Positions 48,399 through 62,605 are shown, counted from the first letter of the stretch. The stretch: 64,000 nucleotides of DNA from Anastatus disparis (GCA_017163975.1 JAFFSR010000227.1:6128501-6192500); one strand, 5' to 3'. A program made the numbers and translations. The notes: generated by a model from the letters alone, not told the origin.

Positions 48399-51300
48399 GT
48401 AAATAGATACGTTTTTTTATTGAAATCTAAAATTTTTTAAATGATTTGTTATAATTTATTTATGTTTAATTAATTAATTTTTATTTTGTAATTAGGTTTA
48501 GAAATATTTAAATTGGATATTCTATCATTGAAATTTGCAACTTTTAAAAATAATTTTTAATGATTTGTTTATTCTAATTTATTATAAATTTTACTTTTCT
48601 ATACTATTGCGAACAGTAATATTTCATATAATCACCTGTTAGTTTTAGACAATGAATTTCTCATTTTCGGCTTACTTTACATATTAATAAACTAGTCATT
48701 GCTGCAAGATAGGAATACATATATATTTTAGTTTTGAAAAGATCTAAAAAACAAAGTATAACACATTTAGTATCAAAAATATGCTAGTTGATTAAAAGTG
48801 TAATTTTCGCATTGTTATAAAATTTTAACAAAAGTTATTCGACAAAATGTTTTCGGGCAAACAAAGTAAAATTTCATTTTCGTACGAAAATTGTTGTATG
48901 TAAATAAAACATGCTCGGAGTGTATTTAATTTTGAAAATTTACAAAACTTAAATTGTTAACATTTTTTTCTTTTAAATTAGTTTTCTCGAATAACTTTTT
49001 AAATTATATAAAAAAATACTTTTATTTTTACAAAATTCCTCACTCATGAAATTTGAAAAATTTTCAATTGAACAATTTAATAAAAAGATTTTTCGATAGA
49101 ATTTAAACCTTGATGTTGATTTGTAACAAAATCACACTAAATTTAATATCAAAGGTCGTTAAGATATAGCATAATCTATTTTAGTCGTAAAGATTTCTTT
49201 TTTACTCCGAAATTCACAGAACAAAGCTGTAACATTGCAAAATCCGACTATCTCGATAGCACAACTTGCACATTACGTATTATTATGCAAGTAAAATCGC
49301 TCGTGTATGAAATGCATCGTAATTAATGACGTCGAATTCAGATAGCTATTATTTTACTGATAAAATACGCGTTCGTGAAAAAAAAAAGTAGACAATAACG
49401 TTTGCGTTGATTGTTTTGTATATTTTTTTTCTCTTTTTTATAGTCATAAAGTGCGAATCATAAAAATTTTATATTTTCTCTTTCAATATTTCTTTTATTC
49501 CTTCTCCCTTACACTCGCCATTGTACTGATTTCATTGCTAATATTATTTTTTACGCATCCCTGCACTAAATGTAAATTAAAAGCGTAAAAGAGAAGCACA
49601 AAGGGTAAAGACTTTTTACGAGCAGATTAACACTTTGGAGAGAGAAAGAGAAAAAAAAATTAAAACGAATGTTTGAAAAAAATTTTTTTTCTCCAGTAAT
49701 TTACAAGTTTTGCTCGCACTGTTACATTATTCTTTGGAAAATTATAACGCTATAGGAAAAAGTTCATAAAGAGCTTTAAACATAAATTCGAAATGATGAA
49801 AAACTTTGTTAAAACACCATAAAAACTACTTATACTAACATTATAAGGATGGCCATAAAAATTTCATCAACATTACCAGTCTTTACTTTTCCAGAACATT
49901 TGTTTTCATTTTAATCAGGTTTAGGAAAAAAGGGGGCAAAGGAACGGATATACACTTGCGGTAAATAATATTTTTTTTTTAAAGCTTTATTTTATAACCC
50001 AATTTTGTAAAAAGCGCTTTTCAAGATATTATCGCGGAGTTTTAAAATAATTCAAGGGAAATGTTTAAAATTATTTCCAGGATCGATGTATCATTTTAAA
50101 AAATGTCTCGACTCGTAAAAAGAATGCTGTAAATCTAGATGATACATTATGCTTTTTATATGTATTTTTTTTAACTTTTTACAATTACCCATTTTATATG
50201 CATTACGCCGTATAATCAAGAAATGAATTTTTAATTCCTCTAACATCCAGATTAACTTCTTAAGTGTTGATAAAGCGTCTTTAATAAGGGTCAATAAAAG
50301 TTATTATCTTATTAGCATTATAAAAAATTACTTCTTCTTTCTTAAGTGTAATCTTTTAAAAGAGATTAAACGATTAAATAATTTTCAGATAAATTAAGAT
50401 ATTCCTTAAAAAAAGAGCTCGAGCAAAAACTCGATTAATCAATAAAAGTTCATGAGAAACTTATTTATAAGTTATAATCGATCTTCGCAAAAAAAAAAAG
50501 ATAAAGCTGTGAGATGTTTTTATTTTCCAACTTACCAGTTGGCCATATATCAATAGCAACTTGTTACGCTATCTGCATTCATGTCAGAGCTTATATTGGT
50601 ATGGTAAGCAAAAAAAAAAGGAAACGTAAAATGAAAAATGAAAATGAATAAATTTGGTTTCTGACGAATAAGTTTACACGTTGTGTTTTCACTTTAAACT
50701 TCATATCGCTACTGGGTTCGATATCTTTTATTTAATATTTACAACAATTAAAAACACGATATTTTTACATGTAAAAATAAATATTATTTTTCATTTATTG
50801 TCAATTATTAAATTTAAAAAAGAACAGTGGAAAAATATTTACGTGGAAAGTAGGTCAACTGGTATATACGCTTATAGCAAATAATAAAAAAAAGAATTTA
50901 TTAAAAAAAATACTCCGGTATTGACATTTGATTATTCGTAAAATTATTATCTCAATGACTCTCTCGAAAATATTGATTATTGGAGTAATGCACTTCAAAA
51001 ATTATAATTAAAATTCAATTATAAAATTTAATCAGGATATTATTTTAAATCATCGAATAAAGTCTTAAAATATAAAAATCTAATATTCATAATTATAAAA
51101 AAAAGGTTAGATAATTTTTTGCGTAGTTAATAATTATAACCAACTGCGCAAAAAGATTCATCGTTTACGATATTTATAAACTCAAACTATTATCATAAAA
51201 GTCAAGTGATCTGTCTTTCTCTCTATAATTATAGACAAGAAGCAGCAAAAAAAAGCTAAAAAAAAAACGAGAATATTGCTGTAGTCTGTACTTTAAATAA

Positions 51301-52584
51301 TAAGCGACTATATAAATGATTAACTGGTCTTTCCATGCGTTCGCTTTTACTGATTCAATATTATCTGCCGTCCGAGTATTAAGCGGAGCATGACCCAATA
51401 TCGTATACACATGATTTTAATCGTCGGAATTGGTGGAAAAGCGAACGAGTGCTTCGCAGTATGTATATCTATAGGCGCGTAAACTCTATCGAAGTTTTGA
51501 TTTATGAGAAAAGAATTAATTTAGTTTTAACTTGATTGGCGTAACACGCGTGCCACGATGTTCGATTGTTGTGATTGAAATTGAAAATTTTACGATTAGA
51601 TATGATCGGGTTTGGATAATTATTGAGGTTTTAGGTAATTTTAACATCATGCGGTTAATTGGGATATTAGCATTGGAAAAGTTTAGATGATATTTGATTA
51701 ATGCTTAACAATTTTCCTGCATATTCAAATTCAATTATTTTTGCTTTGCAGTTAAATCATCAAAATTATTAATTAATATTACTTTAAAATTTTATTAGTT
51801 TTTGTTTACAAAGCAAAAATCTAAATTAAAATTAAAATTCTTTTTGTAAAAATTACTTTGAAATTACCACAGACTTTCGTTATTGATAAAAATTAACATA
51901 TTTCATGGTGAAATTTGCTAGAAATATTAAAAAAACTCTTGTATCTTATTTTGGTCACAATGACAATCTGTAGCTCGTTTACAATAAATTGTTGCAATTT
52001 TTACAAAAAGTATTGTAATTTAAATTCAATTTTTTTCTTCTGAATTGTGATATTAAAATTTTTTATGTGAAACAAAAAATAATTATTGACAAAAAATTTT
52101 GAAAATTTAATAAATATACCCTTCACTATCTGAACTTCGTGAAAAATTTGATTTTGATTTTGTCGTGCCATTGAAAAGCGCTTAAGCGCATTTAAAAAGC
52201 GTGAATATACGTTGGGGGAATCGTTTGAAAGCTGAAAATCTAAAAAAGATGAATTTCTTTCGCATTTATTAAAAGACCAAAAATCCCTTGATGCTTTGGG
52301 CGCAGTTAACCTTTACGAGCAAATAATATCTTATATCTTGGGATTTTCCTCTGTCATTCTGTTTTGCTCTCATCTTTTTTTCTTCTTTTGCAACTTCTTA
52401 TTCATCTTTTTTTGTTGCTTGTTTACGTTATAACGGTACCAAGCAGGGAATTTCCGATCCAACAGACTAAATAATTTTGATAAATTGATAAATAGTATGA
52501 AAAATCAAGCATTTTAGAATATTTTAATCAACATATTATTTATGCATGTATTTTTAATTTAAAATCTTCTATTATAAAAAAAAT
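48399..52584. other. Gene desert
   Basis: AT-rich; open frames at 50091-50294, 50681-50884 and 51174-51410 are unsupported. No RNA gene or clear repeat was recognised. Confidence 0.45.
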
Positions 52585-53370
52585 GATGGGCGGAAGTTTG
52601 AAGCCGGAAATTATATTACCAAAATAAAAGCTTTTTAATTGATTAAAAGGCTAAAAGATTCTTAAATTTTAAATCAACACTAAATTCGAATTTCCATACA
52701 CAAATTATATAAATTAATCGCTAATTTATTAATTGTTGTGAAATTGTCATCCATCTATGAATTTATTAGAAAATTCTGTAATTTATCTATCATATTATTC
52801 TTAATTTAAAATAAAAACAATGTTTTTGTCGTAAAAGTGAAACAAGATTAATATTATATATTCTTCGACTGTTTCGAGAGAACAAAAAAATGATCCAATA
52901 TGGTCATGTAACTTTGAAATTATAGCAAAAGAAGCTTCAAAGAATGTATTACCGTCAACAGTACAATATCATGCAATTAATAATTTTGTTTAATGCAGAA
53001 TACAATATTATATAATTAGTTTTTAAAGATATTAAAAACAATAATTCTAATGGATATAAATACTTTTGTACCAATCAACAAATTGTTAACAATTTTTTTC
53101 ATCAATTATTAGCAGATTCTTTTATGTATACATTACGAAAGGGATTAAACAACAATACTTTTTTTATTTTAAATTCAATAGTTCTGGTTGTTACACAACT
53201 GAAAACACTTTACAATCATCACGTTATTAAAAATGAAATTTAATAAATGAAATAAAGTTTTTTATTTCTTTCCTATAACTAAAAATAATTTTATTTAACT
53301 TGAAGAATTTATTTAAATTCTTTATCAATTTAAAATTCTAAATAAACAAGTTACACTTTTCAAATCAAAT
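52585..53370 (+). repeat. Diverged dispersed repeat, copy 1 (about 800 bp)
   Basis: This stretch is collinear with 56476-57330. Shared landmarks in order are GCGGAAGTTTGAAGCCG, AAATAAAAACAATGTTTTTG, CATGTAACTTTGAAAT, GTTCTGGTTGTTACACAACT, AACACTTTACAATCATCA, TAACTAAAAATAATTTTATT and TTTATCAATTTA. Each copy has a SINE downstream on the plus strand, at different distances. Confidence 0.75.
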
Positions 53371-53403
53371 AGTAAACCATTCTGCGCAAACTATTTTATC
53401 ATA

Positions 53404-53600
53404 GAGGTCTCAGCGGCTCAGTTGGTAGAGCGATGGATTCGTAATCTCGAGGTCCCGAGTTCGAATCCCGCTCTCAGCCGTTTTATACAAGCACCACTGT
53501 ACATTACATGTGCTTTGTTCACGAACACGCTGATGATCTCTGTCGCTAATTAGCATCGCAATGATAGCTGAAATACAGCGACGTTAAATAAAATAAACAA
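53404..53600 (+). mobile_element. tRNA-derived SINE copy 5
   Basis: Head GAGGTCTCAGCGGCTCAGTT, B-box GAGTTCGAATCCCG, body CAAGCACCACTGTACATTAC, and tail GCGACGTTAAATAAAATAAA. This is one of the best preserved copies. Confidence 0.93.
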
Positions 53601-56475
53601 AATTACAAAATAGAACTTTTCCAATCCTGCCTTTTTCTAACCCACAGTATTTTTTTTATATTCTAGTCAGGATTAACTTTTTGGTATGGAGCAGGTGGCT
53701 AGATTGACCTTTATGGCACTGAAAAATTCATAACAATTTATCGCACGCTTAACAAATTCTGGTTTTATAAAACAATGTATCAATTAATATGTAGACAAAT
53801 TAGAAACAAAAAAATCTAAGGAATTTACTATTTCACACGTGTAAATTTTGTATACTATTTATTTTAATCAATTTCCAATTGCTTCTAAAATTCAATAATT
53901 TCATAAAAATTTTCTATCACGAGCAATCATTATAAAGTTCACTGTAAGGGTACATTTCAGTAGATCGAAATGGAAAATTGTAACCTATTTATTTCGTCCT
54001 ATACGTACCCTTTTATAGTCGCATAAAATAATATCGACTATCGATTGTAAGCTCTCTCTTCCCCGTTAAAAGTGTACGTGTTTGAAAAATTTATGAACGC
54101 AATATTCTTGAAAAATACTAAATTTATACATCCCCGATAATCTCCGTAAGATAATAACAATAAAGAAAAATCCTTTTACTACTGCAGTTTATTTAATTAA
54201 AATAAAACCTGAAATTTTCTCGTTCACTTTTATTTTATTCTAAAAAAGAAAGAGAAAGAGAGAGAGAAAAAGGAAATAAAAGCTTGGAAATCAAGATTCA
54301 TCAAACATTATACTGAAATAATACTCATTCGCCTCAATTGAATATATTTGCCGATGCATTAAACTCTTGAAATTTCGTCATTATATATCTGTACAAACTT
54401 GCACTTCATCTCGAAATTTCTCAACTTGGTATAATAAATCAAACGAAGAAACATTAAATTTCCATTAAAACAATAATCGCGCCGCCGAAACTCTGTTTTG
54501 TATAAATATACTTCAATCAATACAAGCCGGTACAGATAAAAATACATCCCAACGGTTACGTCTATGAAAACAATCGATTTTTGAAAGTTTAAAGATGCGA
54601 ATCACGTAATAGTTGAAAAAAAAAAAGAAACTAAAAAAAAAAAATATAAGCGTGGAAGAGGCAGTTTCCATAAAATATACACGACAGATGAAATGGATCG
54701 TGTCGCCGTTCCCATTTACATATATCCAATCCACATGCTTGCACACCTATTCTCTCGCGTTAAATAAGTATATCTGTATGTGGATGGAAAAAAATAACCG
54801 CGAAAAAGCACATCTGTAAACAGAAAAGATAAAGGAAGCGAGCGTAACAAAATTTTATAATAGTGTGAGAGCTTTATCTTTTATGTTCTTTTTTGAAAAA
54901 AAAAGGGAAAAGAACGGATATTCTTATACTGAATTGATTAATATTAAAATTTTATGTAATGTTTAAAAAATTGTACAATCTAACAATTAAACATAAATTC
55001 TTTTTTCGACTGAAAAATTTACGACTTTCCATAATGTTAAATTTAAAAAATTCGAACTCCCAAAGTTTCAACAATTATTATTCAGCGAAAATCCAATTAA
55101 TCAATTTGGAATAACTTTTCCATCACGGGTGTACATCGAGTCACGAAAAAAAAAAGTTTAAATTTTATCAACCAATTCAAAAGTTCTACATACAAAACCG
55201 CACTGTAAAAAAAAAGCGAAAGAAAAAAAAAGGAAAGAGCCCTCATATTTGTACAAACTGCTCGTAATTTCCATTATCTTGACAAGCAATTCATATGAAG
55301 CTCGGATAATATATAAAAAAAAACGACCATAGCGAGAATTATCACGCGCGCGTATACCAAACTTTTCATTTATTTTCTCCAAAAAGGAAAAAAAAAAGAA
55401 AATTAAAAGAAAAAAAGATGAAACAAACAGATGAAGAAAATAAAAAAAAAAAAGGATAGAAAAGAAGATAGAGATAGAGAAGGCAAGCAATTCGGAAAAG
55501 GCCTTAGTTGCACTACAAAGTTCCTGGATAGGAGCCAGAGAAGCACGACCCCGTAGAACTATATAACTAAGTTTTCCCTCAGGCCGACCTCAGCCCAATT
55601 GAGTTTTCTCGGCAATTATACTCGGCTGTATAACGTATTATATCTATATATATGTATAGATTGAGGTGTCGTGAGAATTGCAGCTAACGCAAAGAGGAGA
55701 ACTTATTTTTATAAATTTGAGCTTTTTAATATCATTATTTGATAATATTAAAAAGATTTTTCATATTTGAACTCGTGTGAATTATTAAATCAACTGATAA
55801 TCGTATAAACAGCGAAACAAGGTATAAATACATAAAAACATTATGAAAATTGTAAAAATTAATCGTTCAGTTAGAAAAAAATTACATTTGAATTGCGTAT
55901 AAAAATTTATAGATTTGAAATAATGATAATTTTAATAATTACAAATGTTTATTATATGATCGATTATATTCATCGAACGACTTTGTACTTATATTGGCTG
56001 CTTAAAAAGTCATCCCAGAATAGCTCACTTCTGAAACTTTATCTTCTCAAACGAGTAAAAATTTCCTCTATGTATCTTGCGTCTATATCATCATGTTCAT
56101 ATCCATCCGATAATCTTTCTATAACAAATTGACAAGCGATTACTTAAGAGATGCACGCTTTGTTTCATCCATCGTTTCGAGCACAGATGTTCGAGCTTAT
56201 ATAGTCAGACTTGAAGTTTCGTATTGTATAGCAGTAAACTTTGGCAATTGGGTATCAAATATCAGGAAAGACGATTATTGTGAAAGATTATTTCCGTAAA
56301 AAAGGATATTTAATAAATTTATTGATTAATGTATTTAAAATCTAATTTTGTTTATTGTTTAATTGAAAATGATAAATATAAATATCACAAAGCAATCTCT
56401 CTCATACTGGAAAAAAATAATTGAAACACTCTTATTTTTTTTTAATTTAAAAGCAAGCATCCTATTATATAAGAA
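53601..56475. other. Gene desert
   Basis: AT-rich with purine-rich A/G runs (54240-54280, 54890-54915, 55380-55490). Open frames at 54359-54819 and 55158-55490 are products of these low-complexity runs. A slightly GC-richer patch at about 55500-55690 has no recognised content. Confidence 0.45.
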
Positions 56476-57330
56476 TGATAAGCGGAAGTTTGAAGCCGAA
56501 AATTTTGTCGACAATATAAAAACTTTCTAATTGGTTAAATTATACACCATGGTGTTACATTCAAATCCTTTTGTAAAAAATCTATAAATTAATTGTTAAT
56601 TAATTGTTATGAAATCCCTATCTATCCCAATATATAAATTATATAAATTTCTTATAAAATTGCATAATTTTTCTATTGTATTTCTGCGTATTCATTTTTA
56701 ATATTAAATAAAAACAATATTTGTGTCATGAAAACAAGGCAAGGTTGTTGTTATAATAGTTAACACATAAACAGGTGCATCAAAAATATATTATATATTC
56801 TTTGACTGTTTTCTCTCATTTAAAAATTCACCAATAAAAATGACAGAACCAAAATAATTATCCCAGTCATGTAACTTTGAAATGACAGCAAAACAAACAC
56901 CAGATATATTACCAATATATTACCTGTTTTATTATTAACTGTTATTAGTTATTAACTGTTCAATACAGAACACTATATTATAAAATTAATTTACAAAGAC
57001 ATTAAAAACAATGATTGTAAGGATATAAATACTATAAATTTTTTTCATCAATTGTTAAAGATTTATAAAATTTTACCAATTTTATATTTACTTAAAAAAT
57101 ACTAAGCAACAATACTTTCTTATTTCAATATCCATAGTTCTGGTTTTCACACAATAGAAAACACTTTACAATCATCATTCTATTAAAAACTAAATATTAT
57201 AAATTAAATGAAATTTTTAATTTCTCTCCTGTAACTAAAAATAGTTTTATTTCGCTTAAAAAATTAAGTCGAACTTTTTATCAATTTATAAGTCTAAATA
57301 AACACAATTTTGATTTTCAAAATTAAAGTA
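56476..57330 (+). repeat. Diverged dispersed repeat, copy 2
   Basis: Second copy of the 52585-53370 sequence, with many substitutions and small insertions. It contains no open frame of note. Confidence 0.75.
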
Positions 57331-57602
57331 ATCCATCCTATACGTATTAGCCTCTTTAACAAATTCTATTAAGGGAATGTCGAATACAGATAATGCAATT
57401 TTCCAAATTTTTTATTCTTAATCCAAAATTTTTAAAAATATCTCTGTATCGCAGTCTTCCATCTTAACTAATAATCAGCATAATATAAAGATATTTCAAA
57501 AATTTTATTGAATAAAAATTAAAAATTCGGATAACTGCTACGTCTAGACTATATTTAAGAATTATATACCCTATTATATCACCTCAAAAATAATCAATCA
57601 AA

Positions 57603-57800
57603 GAGGTCGTCAGTGGCTAAGTCTGTAGAGCGATGGATTCGTAATCTCGAGGTCCCGAGTTCGAATCCCGCTCTCGGCCGATTTATACAAGCACCTCTGT
57701 ACGTTACACGTGCTTTGTTCACAAACACACTGTCGATCTCCATCGCTAATCATCATCGCAATGATAGCTGAAATACAGCGATGTTAAATAAAATTAAAAA
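57603..57800 (+). mobile_element. tRNA-derived SINE copy 6
   Basis: Head GAGGTCGTCAGTGGCTAAGT, B-box GAGTTCGAATCCCG, body CAAGCACCTCTGTACGTTAC, and tail GCGATGTTAAATAAAATTAA. Confidence 0.92.
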
Positions 57801-58350
57801 ATTGAATTAACATTTTATGTATGTTTGTAAGATAATTGTATAAAATTTTTTATCAAATATTTTTTATCAAATATTTTTTGCATTCTTTTTTTTTGAAACT
57901 ATTGAGTCCTTAAATTTTTTTAAAATTAAAAAGAATAGAAAAAGCCTTAAAAATTATTAAGATTTTTAAAACACAATGTTAATATAAATCACAAATATTT
58001 ATTATGAAAAATTCCATAATTAAAAAAAATAGAAGATCAATTTAATATTTATACTTTCTTAAAAAAAAAAAAGAGAAAGATACTGAATGACTCATTTATT
58101 ATTCTTTTTTTCTCTATTTAACTTACAGATAACATTCTCTAAAAAACAATAATCCCCTCCCATCCACTTACGCGAAAATCATAGATCATCTTTTTAAGCC
58201 TTCAAACATTTCAAGCAACAACATAAACTTATATCCGCCGCTAAAGAAAATAGTTGACGAAAAAGAGACACATGACTGCAATATGAAATCAAAAAAGGGG
58301 GGTAAATAACTATCAGAGTCATAGTTAGTTAGAACTTTAGTTGAACTCAT
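57801..58350. other. Non-coding AT-rich stretch
   Basis: No gene recognised. The sequence becomes less AT-rich after about 58310, towards the possible first exon. Confidence 0.45.
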
Positions 58351-58560
58351 TCAGTTGCTATTATAACGTGAAATGTCGCGCAAAGCACCACAAGAGATAA
58401 TATAACAACTTCTCGCGTCTCCGTGTATACACAACGATATATCCTCTAAAAGTTTCACGAGCAAGTGTACAGCAAGAGAGAAGAAAAAAAGAAGGCAAAA
58501 TAAAATAAAAAATTGTTGTGGCGACGAGCAGCCAGTAATATAACAGAAGGCTAAAGGAAA
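58351..58560 (+). promoter_or_regulatory. Possible transcription start and 5' UTR
   Basis: TCAGTTGC at 58351 fits the arthropod initiator TCAGT. The following 210 bases are less AT-rich than the surroundings and contain no ATG in good context before 58561. No TATA box is seen at the proper distance. This is weak support for a promoter of the exon that follows. Confidence 0.3.
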
Positions 58561-58603
58561 ATGTTGTTTTTCAAGAAACTTCGCCGTCTTACCAAGCACA
58601 AAA
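58561..58603 (+). CDS. Possible first coding exon of an unidentified gene
   Basis: ATG in good context (GGAAAATG) opens 14 codons, MLFFKKLRRLTKHK, followed directly by a consensus 5' splice site (AAA|GTAAGT at 58604), leaving phase 1. The peptide is basic and would suit an N-terminal exon of a protein whose other exons lie beyond a long intron. No continuing exon was found in the remaining 5.4 kb. The family is not recognised. The alternative is a chance ATG next to a chance donor. Confidence 0.4.
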
Positions 58604-61600
58604 GTAAGTTTTATTTTTTACCTTCAATATCTTAATTAAATTCTACACAAAAGATGAGCTTTGTCATTCGTCAAGAAAATTTTTTTCCCCTCTTCTTACC
58701 AGCTTTAATACTTTTTCACGTTGAATCGAGAGCTTTTTTTCGATATAAAATAGAAAAAAAAAAGAAGAATTTTTGCTTTTAAAGAGAGGAAAAGATCGAT
58801 TTATATAAAGCTTGCGTATAGACTTCTCTTTCTGTCTCCTTTTAAAGGGTATTCAAGAAGGAATGGGTATATGACGGATAAAAAATAGGAAAAGAAATTG
58901 AGAACCTTATTCTGCTTTCCTTTGAATACTCCCAGTTTCTTTTTTTTTTTTGTATTTTCACCAAAGTTTGCAGTTTAATCGATATAGTATGAAATGATTG
59001 ATCTTTTGTACTTATTGTATTGTAAATATAATTTTTCAACTTTTATCGCTTCACAATGATTATGCCATATTTGTTATATTTTCTAAAATTCAACGCAGAG
59101 TATTCATCATTTATGTAAGCCAAAATTTTTCAAATTACAATTCGGTATCAAATATTCAGCATTAATCAAAACACGTGCACGTAAAAAAGAAAGGATATAT
59201 GAAATTTTGAAATATTACGTTTCAAATTTGCAAAGGAAAAAGGGTAAAAAAGGAATTTTCTTATCTTGACATGAAATACACATTTTACTTTACTATCGAG
59301 TATAGAAAAGAGTAGTTCGAAAACTTCCGAATCTAGTAAAACTTTCCTGAAACTAAAAAATTTCAACTCTCTCTCTTTTTTTTCTTATTTAAATAACAAC
59401 TGTTTTATCATCCAATGCAAACTCATATATTTATTTTACAAAACAAATGTTATTTATTGTTCAACTTTTAAACATTTTCTAATTTTGAAAATTGTAAATT
59501 TATTAAATTAAAAATTACAATAAATTTATTTTTAGAAAGATAAAAATTAAAATTTTGATATAAACATTTTTAATTATCTCTGTGCTAACAGTGTTCCAAA
59601 AGTTTTAAACACTTCTGGATAACCTGTTGTTTGAAAACATCGTTAGAAACTAAAATAACGTAACTTATTCCAAAAATTAAAATTCAGATACTAAATTAAA
59701 CATTTTTTCATCAAACATTATTAAATATTTCGAAAAATGTTATAAAACTTGAATACATTTATTCTTGTGTAAAATAAAAATAAAAATGATAAATCAGTAT
59801 AAGCAATCTACAACAACACTAAATCAGTCAATAGCAGACTTGGAAACTTCTACACTAAACGCATCTAACTTGCTCAACAAGATTCTATACTCTCTCTTGC
59901 TCACTTTCAATATATATACCACAACTCGCTTTACAACCCAAAACTTGACCATCTGTGGTCACTGATCGTTCGAAATAGATATTCTATATGTCGTTACTAA
60001 AGGTAACATAATAGCAGTAGAAATATTAAAAAGTTTGATTTTTATTTTTAAATTGATTTTTTTTTAACCAGAAATTCATTTACCCTCGCGCAAGCATCCA
60101 GAATTTTTTATTCCGCGAGAAAGTGAGATCGTACACTTTTTCTTTCTTATTCTTATTTTTATACGTACCATCGTATTCTAGATTGAATTCGAGTAGTTTG
60201 CATGAGTACGCTGAAGGAGCACGAGAGCGGAAAAAAAGAGGTGAGATTTGTTTTGGGAATTCCGTATATTTGAATTGCGCACACGTTGATCAAAATTTCA
60301 AATTTACTTGAATTTTAAATAATATTTTTTTTTATTTTTCATTGCGTTGATTGATTTTTCGTTCTTGTAATATCAATCAGTTATTGTGATTTTATTTTGG
60401 AGAATTCAATTTTTAATAAATTTCCGAACGCGCAAACTGCACGAAATGTAAATTGTTGTAAAATTTATGTTTGGCAAAGCGTAAAATAAAAATTTTGGTA
60501 AAATGTAAAATTAAGAAAAGGTTGTTCATTTTTTAATTAGAGAAAAATATTTTTGGTTTATTTTGGCCCTTGTGTAAAAAAAATCTAATAAAATAAATAG
60601 CGCATTCATGTAAAATTTTATGCTTTTTTATTAAAAAATCTTCCACCAATTTTTTTCCAACTCTTGAAAATAATCGTAAATAGAGACTTTGCTATTTTAA
60701 TTAAAAAATAAAAAAAGAATTTAAATAGATGAAACACTTCTACGTTTTTACTACTTCAATTTAAATCAAGCATCTTTTTATATCACTTTAAATCCAATCT
60801 TTGACATTTTTCTTCCACCTCTTCATTTATTCATTCGGTATATTTTAGAGATTTTTTTCTTCCTCCGACAAATAAAAATAATTTTTTTATTGTGAATTTT
60901 TCGTAGCTCCCGACTATTTTCAGTTTTTTTTTCATTACTTACAAAGCTCCTTCTATTTTTCCTTTTTTCGTAAGCGAGCTTCTGATAAGAATACGAGTAT
61001 TTTCCAAGAGCCGAAAAAAAGAATGAAATAAAGAAAAAGAGTTAATTAAAAATTACTATTGCGTCTTCTGTTATACGGAAAGTTTATGATACTTTAAATT
61101 GCTTTTTAACTATACAAGTCTAATCTAAATTAAGTTATAAATTTATATATCCTATTACAAAGTTATTTATCTTTTTTTTATTTTTTTTTTATAAAAATGA
61201 AATATTATAAACATTGCAAACTGGAATTTTAATACAGGAATTTCTTTTGTTTATGATTCATAAGCGTAAATTTTTGTCATGAAAACAAAGTTAACTTTAT
61301 CGATATCTAACTTTGCATAATATTTGATATTTTTATTTGTTATTGACACACATATTCCAAAAAGCATTAATCAAATTGACGTGACAGTTGGGCTGACGAA
61401 AACAGAAATATCTTATTGTAGATTATGTAAGTTGGAATTTCAGAAATAAGCTTTCTTAAAGTTGTCATCCAAACTAACAAAAATAAAAACAAAAATAAAT
61501 ATTTATTTTTAACGTACGAGAAATCAATATGATTTTTTTATTGATAACTAATCTTAAATATATTTTTTTTTTCTTAAATTAATAAGTTTTGAAAGTAATT

Positions 61601-61654
61601 TGAAAATTATTCGGTAAAATCTCTATAAAATTTTAATCTAATTGCTACCAAAGT
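58604..61654. other. AT-rich stretch, possibly first intron
   Basis: No further exon, RNA gene or repeat was recognised. Open frames at 58842-59039, 59166-59366, 59765-59965 and 60123-60311 show no domain. Confidence 0.45.
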
Positions 61655-61857
61655 GAGGTCGTCAGTGGCACAGTCGGTAGAGCGATAGGCTTGTAACTCG
61701 AGGAACCGAGTTCGAATCCCGCTCTCGGCTACTTTATTCAAGCACCACTGTATACGATACATGTGCTTTGTTCGCAAAAACCCTGGTAACCTCCGTCGCT
61801 AATCAGCATCGTAATGATAGCTGAAATACAGCAACGTTAAATATGAAAAAAAAAACT
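61655..61857 (+). mobile_element. tRNA-derived SINE copy 7
   Basis: Head GAGGTCGTCAGTGGCACAGT, B-box GAGTTCGAATCCCG, body CAAGCACCACTGTATACGAT, tail AACGTTAAATATG followed by A9. The anticodon-loop region reads CTTGTAACT instead of TTCGTAATCT, so the head differs from the other copies. Confidence 0.92.
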
Positions 61858-62605
61858 TCTTTGGCTGTATTTAAGATGAATAAAAAGCCGTAATTAGCTA
61901 AATCTTAAAGTCTATACATGTGAATCTTTATTTTTTATTTATTAGTCTAAGCGATAAGAGAATAATGTAGAAATACTATTTTTAAACTTTAGCTGAACTG
62001 CTTTATCAAATAGTTCAAGTTGAAAGAATTAAAAATTCTATTGTTTGATAATCTTGAAATATTTTTAGTACGGTCTAATATTTCAATGTTTATTGCATTT
62101 TCTTTCAATTCCATTTCTTACCGAATACTGTAAAACTATTTCAATTATAAATAATAAACAAACGTTCAGACGATACACTCGCCACAAGACACCATATCAC
62201 AAATCTGTCGAAAAAAAATCAAGTCAATTTAAACATTGATAAGCTATAAATATATCTTATCCAAACAAAAAAATCATTATCATTACGCAATATTCATTTA
62301 AGACGCACATCAGATAAAAAAAGGCCAATAAACATTGAACATTTCATTGAACTTCCTACATTCCACGCGAAATCACGTACAAATTATTATTATTTTTCAA
62401 TCTTCATTTTTTAATCTTGAGAAAAAAAAAGGCAGAAAGCAAAAAATAAAATCTCTCAACGATTAAAATTGTCTGCAAACGATTTATCAATGTCGCTGCA
62501 CTCAGCACGCCGTCGACGCAAAACCCACCAAGAGCAAATCCAATCGCTTCTTACATCAGCTTGGAAAACTCTATAATTCAAACTAACTTTACTCTTTTAA
62601 CATTT

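Noticed and set aside
55158..55490. 110-aa open frame on the minus strand
   Set aside because: It is Phe/Leu/Ser-rich only because it reads purine-rich A/G runs in reverse; there is no domain or gene signal.
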